From positions 62,001 through 126,000 of the forward strand of contig CAZBMZ010000003.1 in the NCBI GenBank assembly GCA_964492845.1: a stretch of DNA of 64,000 nucleotides, in the 5' to 3' direction. The position numbers and the translations under genes are program-made. This stretch comes from JADJPF01 sp964492845. Lineage in GTDB: Bacteria > Acidobacteriota > Blastocatellia > Chloracidobacteriales > JADJPF01. The notes under the pieces are model-generated. The model worked only from the letters and a program-made list of their open reading frames with translations, had not been told where the DNA came from and did not search any database. This document shows positions 9,046-17,050 of this stretch, piece after piece (positions within the stretch are counted from its first letter, which is position 1; each line of letters opens with the position of its first letter).

Positions 9046-10236
9046 TTAATCTTCTTTTGGAGCATCACTAGCTGCTGGTTTAGCTGTTGTTTTAGGCTTA
9101 TCTTCAGTAGCATTATTAGCCGGTTTGGTTGGAGTTGATCCTGCTGTAGTTGTTGGTCTAGGTTTTGGTGATTCGCCTGCTGTTGGGCTTGATGTTGCTT
9201 TTGGTGTAGGTGGCTTAGGCTTTGGAGTAGTACTTACACCTGTAGAATTACCAGAATTATTTTCGCCTGTTGTTGGAGTTGTTACAGGTTTCTTTATTGC
9301 TGGAGTCGCGTTTGGTGTAGATGTAGCATTGCTTGGGTTTGTTGTACTAGCCCCAGGTGTAGCAATAGGTCTAGGTGTTCTTATAACTGGTGTAGCAGCA
9401 GGGCTTGCACCTGGTGTAGGATTACTAGTTGCACCACCAACGGCAGATGTTGATATTGGCCTAGGCGTTGTGTTTGAAACAGGTGTTAAAGCAGCAGCTA
9501 TATAAGTCTGATAGTTTTCCTTAGTGATAACGGCTTCTTTTACAGTTAAACCATTGTTAGGAAGTTTAGCTGGTTGTCCATTAATTTCTAATTGTACTAC
9601 AGGTAAATTACCAATAGTTACTTTAAGTTTGTCATTAGCCTCAAAATCTTTTGAGGAATTAGATGGCACAATTAATATTTTAGGTTTAATTTCATCATCT
9701 GTTAAAACACTAACCCAAGATTCGCCTTTGCTAGTTTTTAAGGTCAAAACCACTTTTTCTATAGTTGGTGTTGGACTTGGACTTATATTGGTTATAGGTG
9801 TAGGACTAGGGGTTTCTATTATAGGTGTAGGGCTATTGCTGACTTGAGAGTAAAAATTATTTTTATTTAAATACTGCAATATTGCGTAAGTTCCGCCACC
9901 AATTAAAGCTAGTAAAACTACTAAACCTACCCAAAGTGATATTGGGTTAGAGTCATTAGAAAACTCTTTGTAGTTTTTCATTGGCTCGTCGGGTTCTTCA
10001 ACAACCACTTCATATTTACGATATCGAGCCAAAATGTCTTCTTCATCTAAACCTAAATATTTGGCGTATGTACGGATAAAAGATCTTGTGTAAACGCCTC
10101 CAGGTAATGCTGCAAAATCATCTGCTTCAATTGCTTGAAGAAACCGCACACCAACACGGGTTTCTTCAGCCACTTCTTTTAAGCTAACTTTTCGCTCTTC
10201 TCTTTTGCGTTTAAATTCTTGCCCTAGAGTTTCCAC
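9046..10236 (-). CDS. rodZ: RodZ-like helix-turn-helix membrane protein
   Basis: RodZ links MreB to the elongation machinery in rod-shaped cells. The N-terminal HTH_25 domain (LGQEFKRKREERKVSLKEVA, then GVYTRSFIRTYAKYLGLDE) is characteristic. One transmembrane helix follows at about residues 100-121, then an extracytoplasmic part. That part contains a DUF4115-like segment (VVLTLKTSKGESWVSVLTDD) and a long Pro/Thr/Ser/Ala tail of about 150 residues with repeated 'TP' and 'PKP' units. The tail is longer than in E. coli and may span the cell wall layer. The start is GTG at 10236 with AGGAG 8 nt upstream. Naming by domain architecture, not by phylogeny. Confidence 0.8.
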   Translation of the reverse strand: METLGQEFKRKREERKVSLKEVAEETRVGVRFLQAIEADDFAALPGGVYTRSFIRTYAKYLGLDEEDILARYRKYEVVVEEPDEPMKNYKEFSNDSNPISLWVGLVVLLALIGGGTYAILQYLNKNNFYSQVSNSPTPIIETPSPTPITNISPSPTPTIEKVVLTLKTSKGESWVSVLTDDEIKPKILIVPSNSSKDFEANDKLKVTIGNLPVVQLEINGQPAKLPNNGLTVKEAVITKENYQTYIAAALTPVSNTTPRPISTSAVGGATSNPTPGASPAATPVIRTPRPIATPGASTTNPSNATSTPNATPAIKKPVTTPTTGENNSGNSTGVSTTPKPKPPTPKATSSPTAGESPKPRPTTTAGSTPTKPANNATEDKPKTTAKPAASDAPKED

Positions 10237-10353
10237 TGCAAAAACTCCTGCTAGTTTAATTTTGGGTTTATCTTACTCGCTCAAATATCAAAAGTCAAAA
10301 ATAGCACATAATTATTGAGATAAAATAATTTTTATCTCATGCTATTTAACTAC

Positions 10354-11631
10354 TTAAGATACTTTAATTACTATTATAGTACAGTCATCACTTTGTATTG
10401 CATTGCCAGAAAATTCCCGAACAGTTTTATAAATAGCTTTAGTTAGCTCTTTAGCTGTTAAATAAGAATAAGTTTTAACAGTTTCTACTAGTCGTTCTAT
10501 ACCAAATTCTTCTTCAAGTGATTCTGTAGAAGTGCTTTCTGTTATTCCATCAGTATAAAGTAGGATGATATCACCCGATTTTACTGGATGGCTATATTGT
10601 TGATATTGCTGCATTGGAAAGAGTCCTAGTAAAAGATCAGCGGCAGTTAAAGTTTCATAACTACCATCAGAATGAAGAATTAAAGGGCGATTATGACCAG
10701 CATTTAAGTAAGATATTGTATGATTACTTTGATCTAAATCTAAATAAACAGCCGTAACAAATTGATCTAGGAAATTATTTTGTCTAAGCAGTTCATTCAT
10801 TTGATAGAAGGTTTTTGATAAAGAACACTCGCTGCAAAGTTGGGCCCTTAAGCTAGCTCGAAAAGATGCCATAATTAAAGCTGCTGGAACACCTTTTCCA
10901 GAAACATCAGCAATAACTATACCTAAGCGATTCTCACTTATTTTAATAAAATCAAAATAATCTCCTCCAACTTCTGCCGTAGGATGATTAAGACCAGCAA
11001 TCTCATAATGGCCTAAAGTTGGATCATTTGTTGGAAGTAAGGTTTGTTGAACTCGTCTAGCAATGGCTAATTCTGCTTCTAGCCGCTGTTTTGCAAGTAA
11101 AGCTTCATGCAAACGTGCTTTTTCAATGGAAATAGCTGCTTCATTAGCAAAAAACATTAGCATTTCTAAATCATATTTTGTATAAGCACCTAATTGATCG
11201 GACTCTAAATTAAAAGCCCCAATTATTCTTCCATTAGCTCTAATTGGTGCAACAATTTCTGATTTAGTAGTTGTACGACCTGGCAAATATCGTTTATCAG
11301 AGCTAACATCAGGAACAACTGCGCCATTACCAGTTTTTATAACCCAACCTACAATCCCATCACCAACTTTCATATAAACGCAAACATCTGTTTTAACATC
11401 CTGATAGCCTCGTATAGTGTGGGCTAAAACACGTTTTTGTTTAACAGCAGGTTCAATAATATAAATGCCTGCTGCGTCATAATCAATAAAGGATTTGACC
11501 ATATCAATTATATGGTCAAGAATTTGGTCTAAGTCTAAGCAAGAGCTAATCTTACGGGTTAGATCCATCATTAGCTTTAGTTTAGTTTCTGTTGGTAGTT
11601 GTTGACGTTTAGTTAATACTTTTGCAGTCAT
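10354..11631 (-). CDS. GAF domain PP2C-type (RsbU/SpoIIE-like) phosphatase
   Basis: A 425-residue regulator. Residues of about 35-175 form a GAF sensor domain (KVGDGIVGWVIKTGNGAVVP; IIGAFNLESDQLG). A short coiled coil (ALLAKQRLEAELAIARRVQQ) leads to a PP2C/SpoIIE catalytic domain with its metal ligands in EVGGDYFDF, IVIADVSGKGVPA and LLYTDGITES. Such enzymes dephosphorylate anti-sigma-factor antagonists in partner-switching systems. No anti-sigma factor or antagonist gene is in the window. The start overlaps the stop of the uracil-DNA glycosylase gene by 4 nt (ATGA), so the two are translationally coupled. Confidence 0.88.
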   Translation of the reverse strand: MTAKVLTKRQQLPTETKLKLMMDLTRKISSCLDLDQILDHIIDMVKSFIDYDAAGIYIIEPAVKQKRVLAHTIRGYQDVKTDVCVYMKVGDGIVGWVIKTGNGAVVPDVSSDKRYLPGRTTTKSEIVAPIRANGRIIGAFNLESDQLGAYTKYDLEMLMFFANEAAISIEKARLHEALLAKQRLEAELAIARRVQQTLLPTNDPTLGHYEIAGLNHPTAEVGGDYFDFIKISENRLGIVIADVSGKGVPAALIMASFRASLRAQLCSECSLSKTFYQMNELLRQNNFLDQFVTAVYLDLDQSNHTISYLNAGHNRPLILHSDGSYETLTAADLLLGLFPMQQYQQYSHPVKSGDIILLYTDGITESTSTESLEEEFGIERLVETVKTYSYLTAKELTKAIYKTVREFSGNAIQSDDCTIIVIKVS

Positions 11632-12236
11632 AAAACCTCAATAGCTTTTAGCTCACTTAAAACTTGAGCAATTATCTTATAATCAATAAGTTGTTGTTCT
11701 TTGCGTCGTCTGCCATTTACAACGTGAGGGCTAGGATGATAGAGGGGAATCAATTTACGCCCATACCAGTCAAATGCTTTACCTACATCATTTAAAGTAA
11801 GCTTATGTATTTCTATTGTTTTTAACGCGCTTAAGGCTACCGTGCCTAAAGTAGCTATTATTGGAGGTTGGAGAAGATTAATTTGACGTAGCAAAAACGG
11901 CTGACAATTTTTAATTTCCTGACTAGTAGGACGTACATTACAATCACCTTTGCGCGGGTTACACATTACAGCATTAGTAATAAATATATCCTGACGAGTT
12001 AAATTAGTAGCTGTAAGAAATAAATCAAAATTACGTCCTGACATATCGCCTACTAACGGAATCCTAGTGCGATCTGCTCCGCGTTGTCCCGGTGCTTCAG
12101 CAATAAACATTACTTTTGGTTGTAGTGTCCCGTTAAGCTCACTTAATACGGCAGTTCTATCTTGTAGTCTAGGACATAGACTACAAGCAGCAGCTTCTTT
12201 TGATAGTTGAAAAAAAGCTGTTTCTAAACTGACCAT
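11628..12236 (-). CDS. Iron-sulfur uracil-DNA glycosylase family protein (family 4-like)
   Basis: This 202-residue enzyme removes uracil from DNA. Motif A region is IAEAPGQRGADRTRIPLVG and the C-terminal motif is LYHPSPHVVNGRRR. Four cysteines placed as in family 4 could hold a [4Fe-4S] cluster: CSLCPR near residue 20, then Cys in NAVMCNP and IKNCQPF (one further Cys follows NPRKGD). The usual acidic residue after EAPG..E is replaced by GAD, so sub-family is uncertain. It is the first gene of a two-gene unit with the phosphatase; a functional tie between them is not obvious. Confidence 0.8.
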   Translation of the reverse strand: MVSLETAFFQLSKEAAACSLCPRLQDRTAVLSELNGTLQPKVMFIAEAPGQRGADRTRIPLVGDMSGRNFDLFLTATNLTRQDIFITNAVMCNPRKGDCNVRPTSQEIKNCQPFLLRQINLLQPPIIATLGTVALSALKTIEIHKLTLNDVGKAFDWYGRKLIPLYHPSPHVVNGRRRKEQQLIDYKIIAQVLSELKAIEVL

Positions 12237-12255
12237 TAAACTTAACCCCTATACC

Positions 12256-12383
12256 CAGCCTTAAAAGGCAGGGCTATTATCAAAAGCCACTACGTGGCTA
12301 AGGTAAATTACATACACTAAATATAACTAATATATTAGCCCTGTAAGGGCTTTTGATATTAGGCCAGTCGTTTACGGCTGGCC
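12256..12383. repeat. Cluster of palindromic repeats
   Basis: Between the glycosylase and propeller genes there are several G+C-rich palindromes in an AT-rich setting. AGCCAC/GTGGCT is at 12285-12299, AGCCCT/AGGGCT at 12337-12351, and GGCCAG/CTGGCC at 12362-12383 (9-bp stem including one G.T). A longer inverted repeat, TATCAAAAGCC (12278-12288) and GGCTTTTGATA (12348-12358), encloses two of them, and GCC/GGC flanks TTAAAA near 12258. It looks like a composite REP/MITE-like element. Its right end forms the last codons of the neighbouring propeller gene. Confidence 0.65.
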
Positions 12384-14582
12384 TTTAGACGCAATCTTAA
12401 AAGAAACTTTATTTCCTCCTGAGTTAGCACTTTCATCATAAGAACGTAAGGTGATTATATGCTCGCCAGGTTGAGAAACCTCTAGTTTTACTACAAAATT
12501 TTCTTTACGTGAATCAGCTATTCCATCTTCAGGAAATATTACTTGCCAACTACCTCCATCTAAACTGTATTCGGCACGACGCAAAATACTTAAATTATCT
12601 GTAACAGAAAAAGTAACTTCTACTTGACGACCATTGATTTTAGGTTGAGAAACAGAAACTTGAGGCGGAATATTATCTATATCAATTGTGTCGCTTATTA
12701 ACTCACCTTTTAATGCTCGATCTGAAGAATTGCTTGGATTATCACTAGCTAAAACACGAAAACTATATTTACCATCAGCTAAGGAATCAGCATCTAAAGT
12801 ATAGTAATTATTCTTTAGATCAGTTGCTAGTAAGTGCCAGTCAGATTCATTAGTAGTTTTATAGTAAAGAGAATAAATTAAAGTATCACTATTACGGTCT
12901 TGAGCTTCCCATTGAATTGACCGCGCTCCTTTTTGGAATACTTTACGAGGTTGGATATTAATTGGTAGACCAAAGCTAGTTGGATCAAGACCTGCTGAAA
13001 TAATACCTGGGTCTATTGGCTGCTGAGGAATATCTTGTAGTGCTACACCAGCAGGTAAAATACTGATTTTAGTAACTTCTGGAGCAACATTTCTTGGTAA
13101 ATAAGCAACTCTTACCCCTGTTAATGAGCCATTAGGAAGAAATTTTGCACGCCATTGAATAAATCTAGCTGATGGGCTAGAAATTGGTTTACCTTCAGTT
13201 CCTTGATAGGATGTTGACCATTCGCTCCAAGTATTATCTGGTATAGTAGTATTACCGCTTCTAGTTTGTAGTTCTACGTTTCCATTACTACGCCAGGAGA
13301 TTTGCCCCCAGCTAGCTGTTAGCTTAGTGTCATGAATTGGGGATGTGTAAAATCCTTCTTTAGCTGTATCTGCACCTAAGCGAAATAACTTACCGCTATT
13401 ACTTGATGCAACATAAATATTGTTTTGACTAGAGATAAGAGAGCTAGTTTGCTCTTCAGATGATTGAACTAACAAGGTAGATTTTTTAGTTTTTGGGTCA
13501 ATAGAATAAATTCGTCCTTTTTGAGTTGTTCCTACTAAAACTTGACCATCATTTTTTATAGCTAAACTAAGTGCTGTAGTGTCTTTAGTTGTCCAAATTA
13601 CATCATTTCCACCATCAGGAGTAATTTGGTAAAGAACAGCTTTAGAGCCAGTTGTATCAGTGCTACGGCTTTGAGTGGTAGTCGTTATTGCGGTAGTAGT
13701 TGTGCTAGGGCTATCAGCTACTATTATGTCATCATCAGTAGCGGCTGAAATTGTGACTGTAACAGTTTCACCAACAGTAGCATTGTTTGTTGTAGTGCTA
13801 GCAGTGCTAGATTTATCAGGGTTTTGACCGCTAATAGCTAAGGCATAGATAGTTCCATCGTTTGCTTGTGCTAGCTGATGAATTTCTTGTAAAGGGCTAT
13901 CAAAAAGAGCAAACATCTTTCCAGTAGGGGCAAGTCTTAAAACTAGGCCAGTTCCATCCGTCCCAGCTAACAAATTACCATCCCTATCAGGAGTAAGACA
14001 AATTATGTGTTTTTCATTAGTTTTAGCAAAAATACTATTTTTACCTTGAGAGTCTACTTTATAAATTACTCCTTTATCTCCTGTGCCTACAAAAAGATCT
14101 CCACTTTTATCAAAAGCAAGTGACCAAATATATTTATCTTCAGGGTCAAAGAACTCTTTAACCTTGCCATCAGGGTTAACACTGTAGACTTTTCCATCTG
14201 GTGAAGTGCCGACGTAAAGATTCCCAAGTTTGTCAGTTGTAAGTGCAGTTATATCTAACTCTGAGGAATCAAAAAAGACTGAGCCTTTGCCGCTTTTATC
14301 TACTTTATAAACTCGTCCGTCATGGCCTGTACCAAGATAAATATTTCCTGATGTGTCAGCCGTAGTTGCAAAAATAAAAGGTTGTTCAGTGTTAAAAATC
14401 TCGCTAAATGTAGGTGAAAGGCTTATTAACCCATCATCAGAAATCGAGACACCTTGTAAATCACCTTTTTGAATGTCTGTTAGTTTATCAACTTCCCAAA
14501 AAGCTACCCCTCCTAAAGCTAGGGCTAAGTTAGTTGTTAATAATAAACTTAAAACACAGCCTATTATTTTTATTGTTTTCAA
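12372..14582 (-). CDS. Secreted beta-propeller protein
   Basis: A 736-residue protein with an N-terminal signal peptide (hydrophobic residues 5-24). Residues of about 55-240 contain repeats of the form 'DxxGNLYVGTSPDGKVY' and 'DKSGDLFVGTGDKGVIYKVD', spaced by roughly 40 residues, which mark a beta-propeller of SMP-30/NHL/ligand-binding streptavidin-like type. A Thr/Ser-rich insertion (about residues 250-310) interrupts it. The C-terminal half contains beta-sandwich segments of fibronectin-III character. The likely start is TTG at 14582 with AAGGA 7-8 nt upstream. The final residues (GQP and stop) are encoded by a palindromic repeat. No enzymatic residues are recognisable. Confidence 0.7.
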   Translation of the reverse strand: MKTIKIIGCVLSLLLTTNLALALGGVAFWEVDKLTDIQKGDLQGVSISDDGLISLSPTFSEIFNTEQPFIFATTADTSGNIYLGTGHDGRVYKVDKSGKGSVFFDSSELDITALTTDKLGNLYVGTSPDGKVYSVNPDGKVKEFFDPEDKYIWSLAFDKSGDLFVGTGDKGVIYKVDSQGKNSIFAKTNEKHIICLTPDRDGNLLAGTDGTGLVLRLAPTGKMFALFDSPLQEIHQLAQANDGTIYALAISGQNPDKSSTASTTTNNATVGETVTVTISAATDDDIIVADSPSTTTTAITTTTQSRSTDTTGSKAVLYQITPDGGNDVIWTTKDTTALSLAIKNDGQVLVGTTQKGRIYSIDPKTKKSTLLVQSSEEQTSSLISSQNNIYVASSNSGKLFRLGADTAKEGFYTSPIHDTKLTASWGQISWRSNGNVELQTRSGNTTIPDNTWSEWSTSYQGTEGKPISSPSARFIQWRAKFLPNGSLTGVRVAYLPRNVAPEVTKISILPAGVALQDIPQQPIDPGIISAGLDPTSFGLPINIQPRKVFQKGARSIQWEAQDRNSDTLIYSLYYKTTNESDWHLLATDLKNNYYTLDADSLADGKYSFRVLASDNPSNSSDRALKGELISDTIDIDNIPPQVSVSQPKINGRQVEVTFSVTDNLSILRRAEYSLDGGSWQVIFPEDGIADSRKENFVVKLEVSQPGEHIITLRSYDESANSGGNKVSFKIASKGQP

Positions 14583-14650
14583 GATAAATTCCTTTCTGCT
14601 TAAGCTTTTAGCATAAGAGTTTTAATATTTTTAATTATTTAATATTTCTT

Positions 14651-16540
14651 TTATTGCACCACTTTAATAGTAATTGTTTGTTGACCACCAATTAGAAAAC
14701 TAGCTGGAGGAACTTCTTGAGTAAGTACATTTGCAACAGGTAAAGCCAAATAGCCGCCAGTTGAACGATCAGAATCTAAAGTAGCCATCATTGAAGGGGG
14801 AAGGCTAGGCATTGCTTGGTTATTGATAATTGCACCTGTGTCAGGATAATAAAGTTTGACATATAGACGGTCATTTCTTGGTAAATTGCTAATAGCTTTA
14901 ACTAAAGCGGCTAGATCTTTTGGGTTAGCGTTAATCAAAGTACGTTGTTCTAAAACTGCCATTGCAGTTCCATCACCTATGGTTAGATTTAACTTGCCTA
15001 AAGGAGCGTCGGTTGGAATAGTTACAGGGATTTTTTCTATATAAGTTTCTCCCTTTTGATTGCGGGCAAAAGCTTGTACTAAAATTTTTTCGCCTCTTTT
15101 AACTTCTGTTTTATCAATAGAAACACGTAGCAAAGACCCACTAGCACGACGGTCATTAGATTTAATGTTTATTTCAATTTCTTCAACGTCTACAGGAAAA
15201 CCACTACTATAAAGTGTTGAAATAGGATAACCAGCATAAAGTATTGCTGAAAAATAAGAACTAGCAGCAGAAAAACTATTGCCAAAACTAATTTGTGGCT
15301 GGTCTTTTACTTTGATTTTTCCTTCTAAATTAATAGTTAAATCTCCTAAACTTCTTTCAGTGGCTACAATGGAATTTAATGTAGAGAATTGTACTAAAAG
15401 AGGTGTAAGAAAAGGGTCTGAGGCAATTTCCATCTTATAAGTCTGTTTTTTTCCTCGACTAGTAGTAATATTTACTTTTAAGGCTACTAACTTAGCTTCA
15501 ACACCTAATCGCCCATAAATTCCAGTAGCGCGATCTTGAACCATAGCACCAACTAATTTTTCGCTTACACCTAGCTTAAAAGAATTTGAAATGCTTGGAA
15601 CAACCGTAACCACGCTGGCTTCTGACATAGGAAGTGTGCTACCACCAATTCCGCCAGGAGCAAAAAAGGGATGTCCAAAAGCATATATTTTATCTTTATC
15701 CCGCCAAGTGACTGTGCCAAAAGCAGCCGCGCTTAAATCTCCTCTAACTAGCTCTACACCAATAGATTTACCTGGTGTTAATGTATCTGAGTTAGATGCT
15801 TGCATTGACCCTTTAGAACTTGCTCCACTAGCTAAAACAGGTTGAAAGCCTAGAGCTTGAAAATAATTAGCAAAATATTGAAATGCTGTTGGGTCAATTC
15901 CACTAACGGCTAAAGGTGTAGCTATTGGCATCAAATTTTGCCCTAAAAATGGGCCTAAAGCTGGGACGGATATAATAGCCTGGGTGTCTATTGGAAGAGG
16001 AGTTAAAGCCATTTTAGGTTGAGTAAAACTAAAGCTATTGGCAGTATTAAAGTTGATATTAAAATTTGGATTTACGCTTGCTGCTACAAGCTCTTGAAAT
16101 GACATGCCGCTTTCATAACGTTCTTCAACGCTTTGTTCAACATTAGAAAATACAGATAACATATCTTGAATAGGGGTAATTGCTCCAATAGGCTCTTTTG
16201 AGAGTGGAAAACTATAAGCAATTGCTCCAAGAAGTTTTCCATTAATAAATACTGGACTTCCGCTCATACCTGAAAAAACGCCGCTACGGTCTGTTTGAGG
16301 GCTTTTAAGGCGCATAATAATTACTGAGCGAGTAGGATGAGCAACAATGCTTGGATATTTGCCTAGTATTTCTACTTCAAATTCTTCTGTTTTATCTCCA
16401 GCAAATATGGTACGACCAATTCCTTTTAATCCAGGCTTTACTTCTGACAATGGAAAAAACTCAGTTTCATTTACTTCCTGGGCCAAAGAAGTGCTAACAA
16501 ACAATAACATTAAAAATACCGTTAAAAATAACTTTTTCAT
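14651..16540 (-). CDS. SpoIVB-type peptidase S55 domain protein, segments permuted
   Basis: A 629-residue exported protein (signal peptide 1-20). Residues 35-115 match the C-terminal half of the SpoIVB S55 serine peptidase domain, including GMSGSPVFINGKLLGAI with the nucleophile Ser at about residue 95. A second block at about 255-300 (GKSIGVELVRGDLSAAAFGT, then KIYAFGHPF) matches the part that carries the catalytic His and precedes the Ser in SpoIVB. The order is thus reversed relative to SpoIVB. The rest is beta-rich with no recognised domain. Activity is not certain. It shares a 68-nt gap with the downstream propeller gene and may be co-transcribed with it. Confidence 0.75.
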   Translation of the reverse strand: MKKLFLTVFLMLLFVSTSLAQEVNETEFFPLSEVKPGLKGIGRTIFAGDKTEEFEVEILGKYPSIVAHPTRSVIIMRLKSPQTDRSGVFSGMSGSPVFINGKLLGAIAYSFPLSKEPIGAITPIQDMLSVFSNVEQSVEERYESGMSFQELVAASVNPNFNINFNTANSFSFTQPKMALTPLPIDTQAIISVPALGPFLGQNLMPIATPLAVSGIDPTAFQYFANYFQALGFQPVLASGASSKGSMQASNSDTLTPGKSIGVELVRGDLSAAAFGTVTWRDKDKIYAFGHPFFAPGGIGGSTLPMSEASVVTVVPSISNSFKLGVSEKLVGAMVQDRATGIYGRLGVEAKLVALKVNITTSRGKKQTYKMEIASDPFLTPLLVQFSTLNSIVATERSLGDLTINLEGKIKVKDQPQISFGNSFSAASSYFSAILYAGYPISTLYSSGFPVDVEEIEINIKSNDRRASGSLLRVSIDKTEVKRGEKILVQAFARNQKGETYIEKIPVTIPTDAPLGKLNLTIGDGTAMAVLEQRTLINANPKDLAALVKAISNLPRNDRLYVKLYYPDTGAIINNQAMPSLPPSMMATLDSDRSTGGYLALPVANVLTQEVPPASFLIGGQQTITIKVVQ

Positions 16541-16751
16541 AGACTTACCTTTAAGCTTTAAGTTTATTTAGAACAACTAAAACATTATAATTTTTCTAAA
16601 TAAATTTTCTTTATGCTTTTTCTGAAATTTTCGCTTGAAATATTTCTAAAAAATGAATATAACTTTCGCTCGCTAAAGGTGTCAACTAGGCTTTTAATGT
16701 TTCTTAAAAGTTAAAGATAAACAAAATAGCATTAAATTTTATTGTGCTAGA

Positions 16752-16775
16752 TTGTATACACTTGTTTGTATACAA
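16752..16775. promoter_or_regulatory. Doubled palindrome, candidate activator or operator site
   Basis: Two copies of the palindrome TGTATACA (16753-16760 and 16767-16774), centres 14 bp apart, stand in the 510-bp space between the S55 gene and the first surface-protein gene. They lie about 150 bp upstream of the sigma-54 -24 element, the usual distance for an enhancer-binding protein site. The regulator is unknown. No other copy was noticed in the window's gene-free stretches. Confidence 0.4.
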
Positions 16776-16901
16776 AGTAGACAAAACCACTTAAATTTAA
16801 GCAACAGAACTTTTAGCAATAAAAAGTATCAATTAAGTTTATTTTATTGAAAACTAAATAGTTGGCTCTTTATGTTGTATCTGCTTTTTTCCTTTCTTAT
16901 A

Positions 16902-16918
16902 TTGGCACGGAAAATGCT
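16902..16918 (+). promoter_or_regulatory. Sigma-54 promoter of the surface-protein genes
   Basis: TTGGCACGGAAAATGCT matches the -24/-12 consensus (TGGCAC-N5-TTGC) with a single mismatch. The GG (16904-16905) and GC (16916-16917) doublets are exactly 10 bp apart. Transcription would start near 16929, giving a leader of about 120 nt before the ATG at 17051. Apart from this and the TGTATACA pair, the 16541-17050 gap holds only AT-rich sequence in which I see no gene. Confidence 0.7.
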
Positions 16919-17050
16919 CTCTTAAACCTAAAGTCCCTAACCTTATAATAAAATATCTGGCTAAAATAAGATTTAACAATAAAACTGACTACAAAGTAGC
17001 CAACTTGGTATTTGCTTTGGGTAACTTAAAAACTTTTAGGAGTGAAAACA

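Noticed and set aside
9125..9847. Plus-strand ORFs rich in Gly and Val opposite the rodZ tail
   Set aside because: They are antisense readings of the repetitive Pro/Thr codons of rodZ, without ribosome sites or family resemblance.
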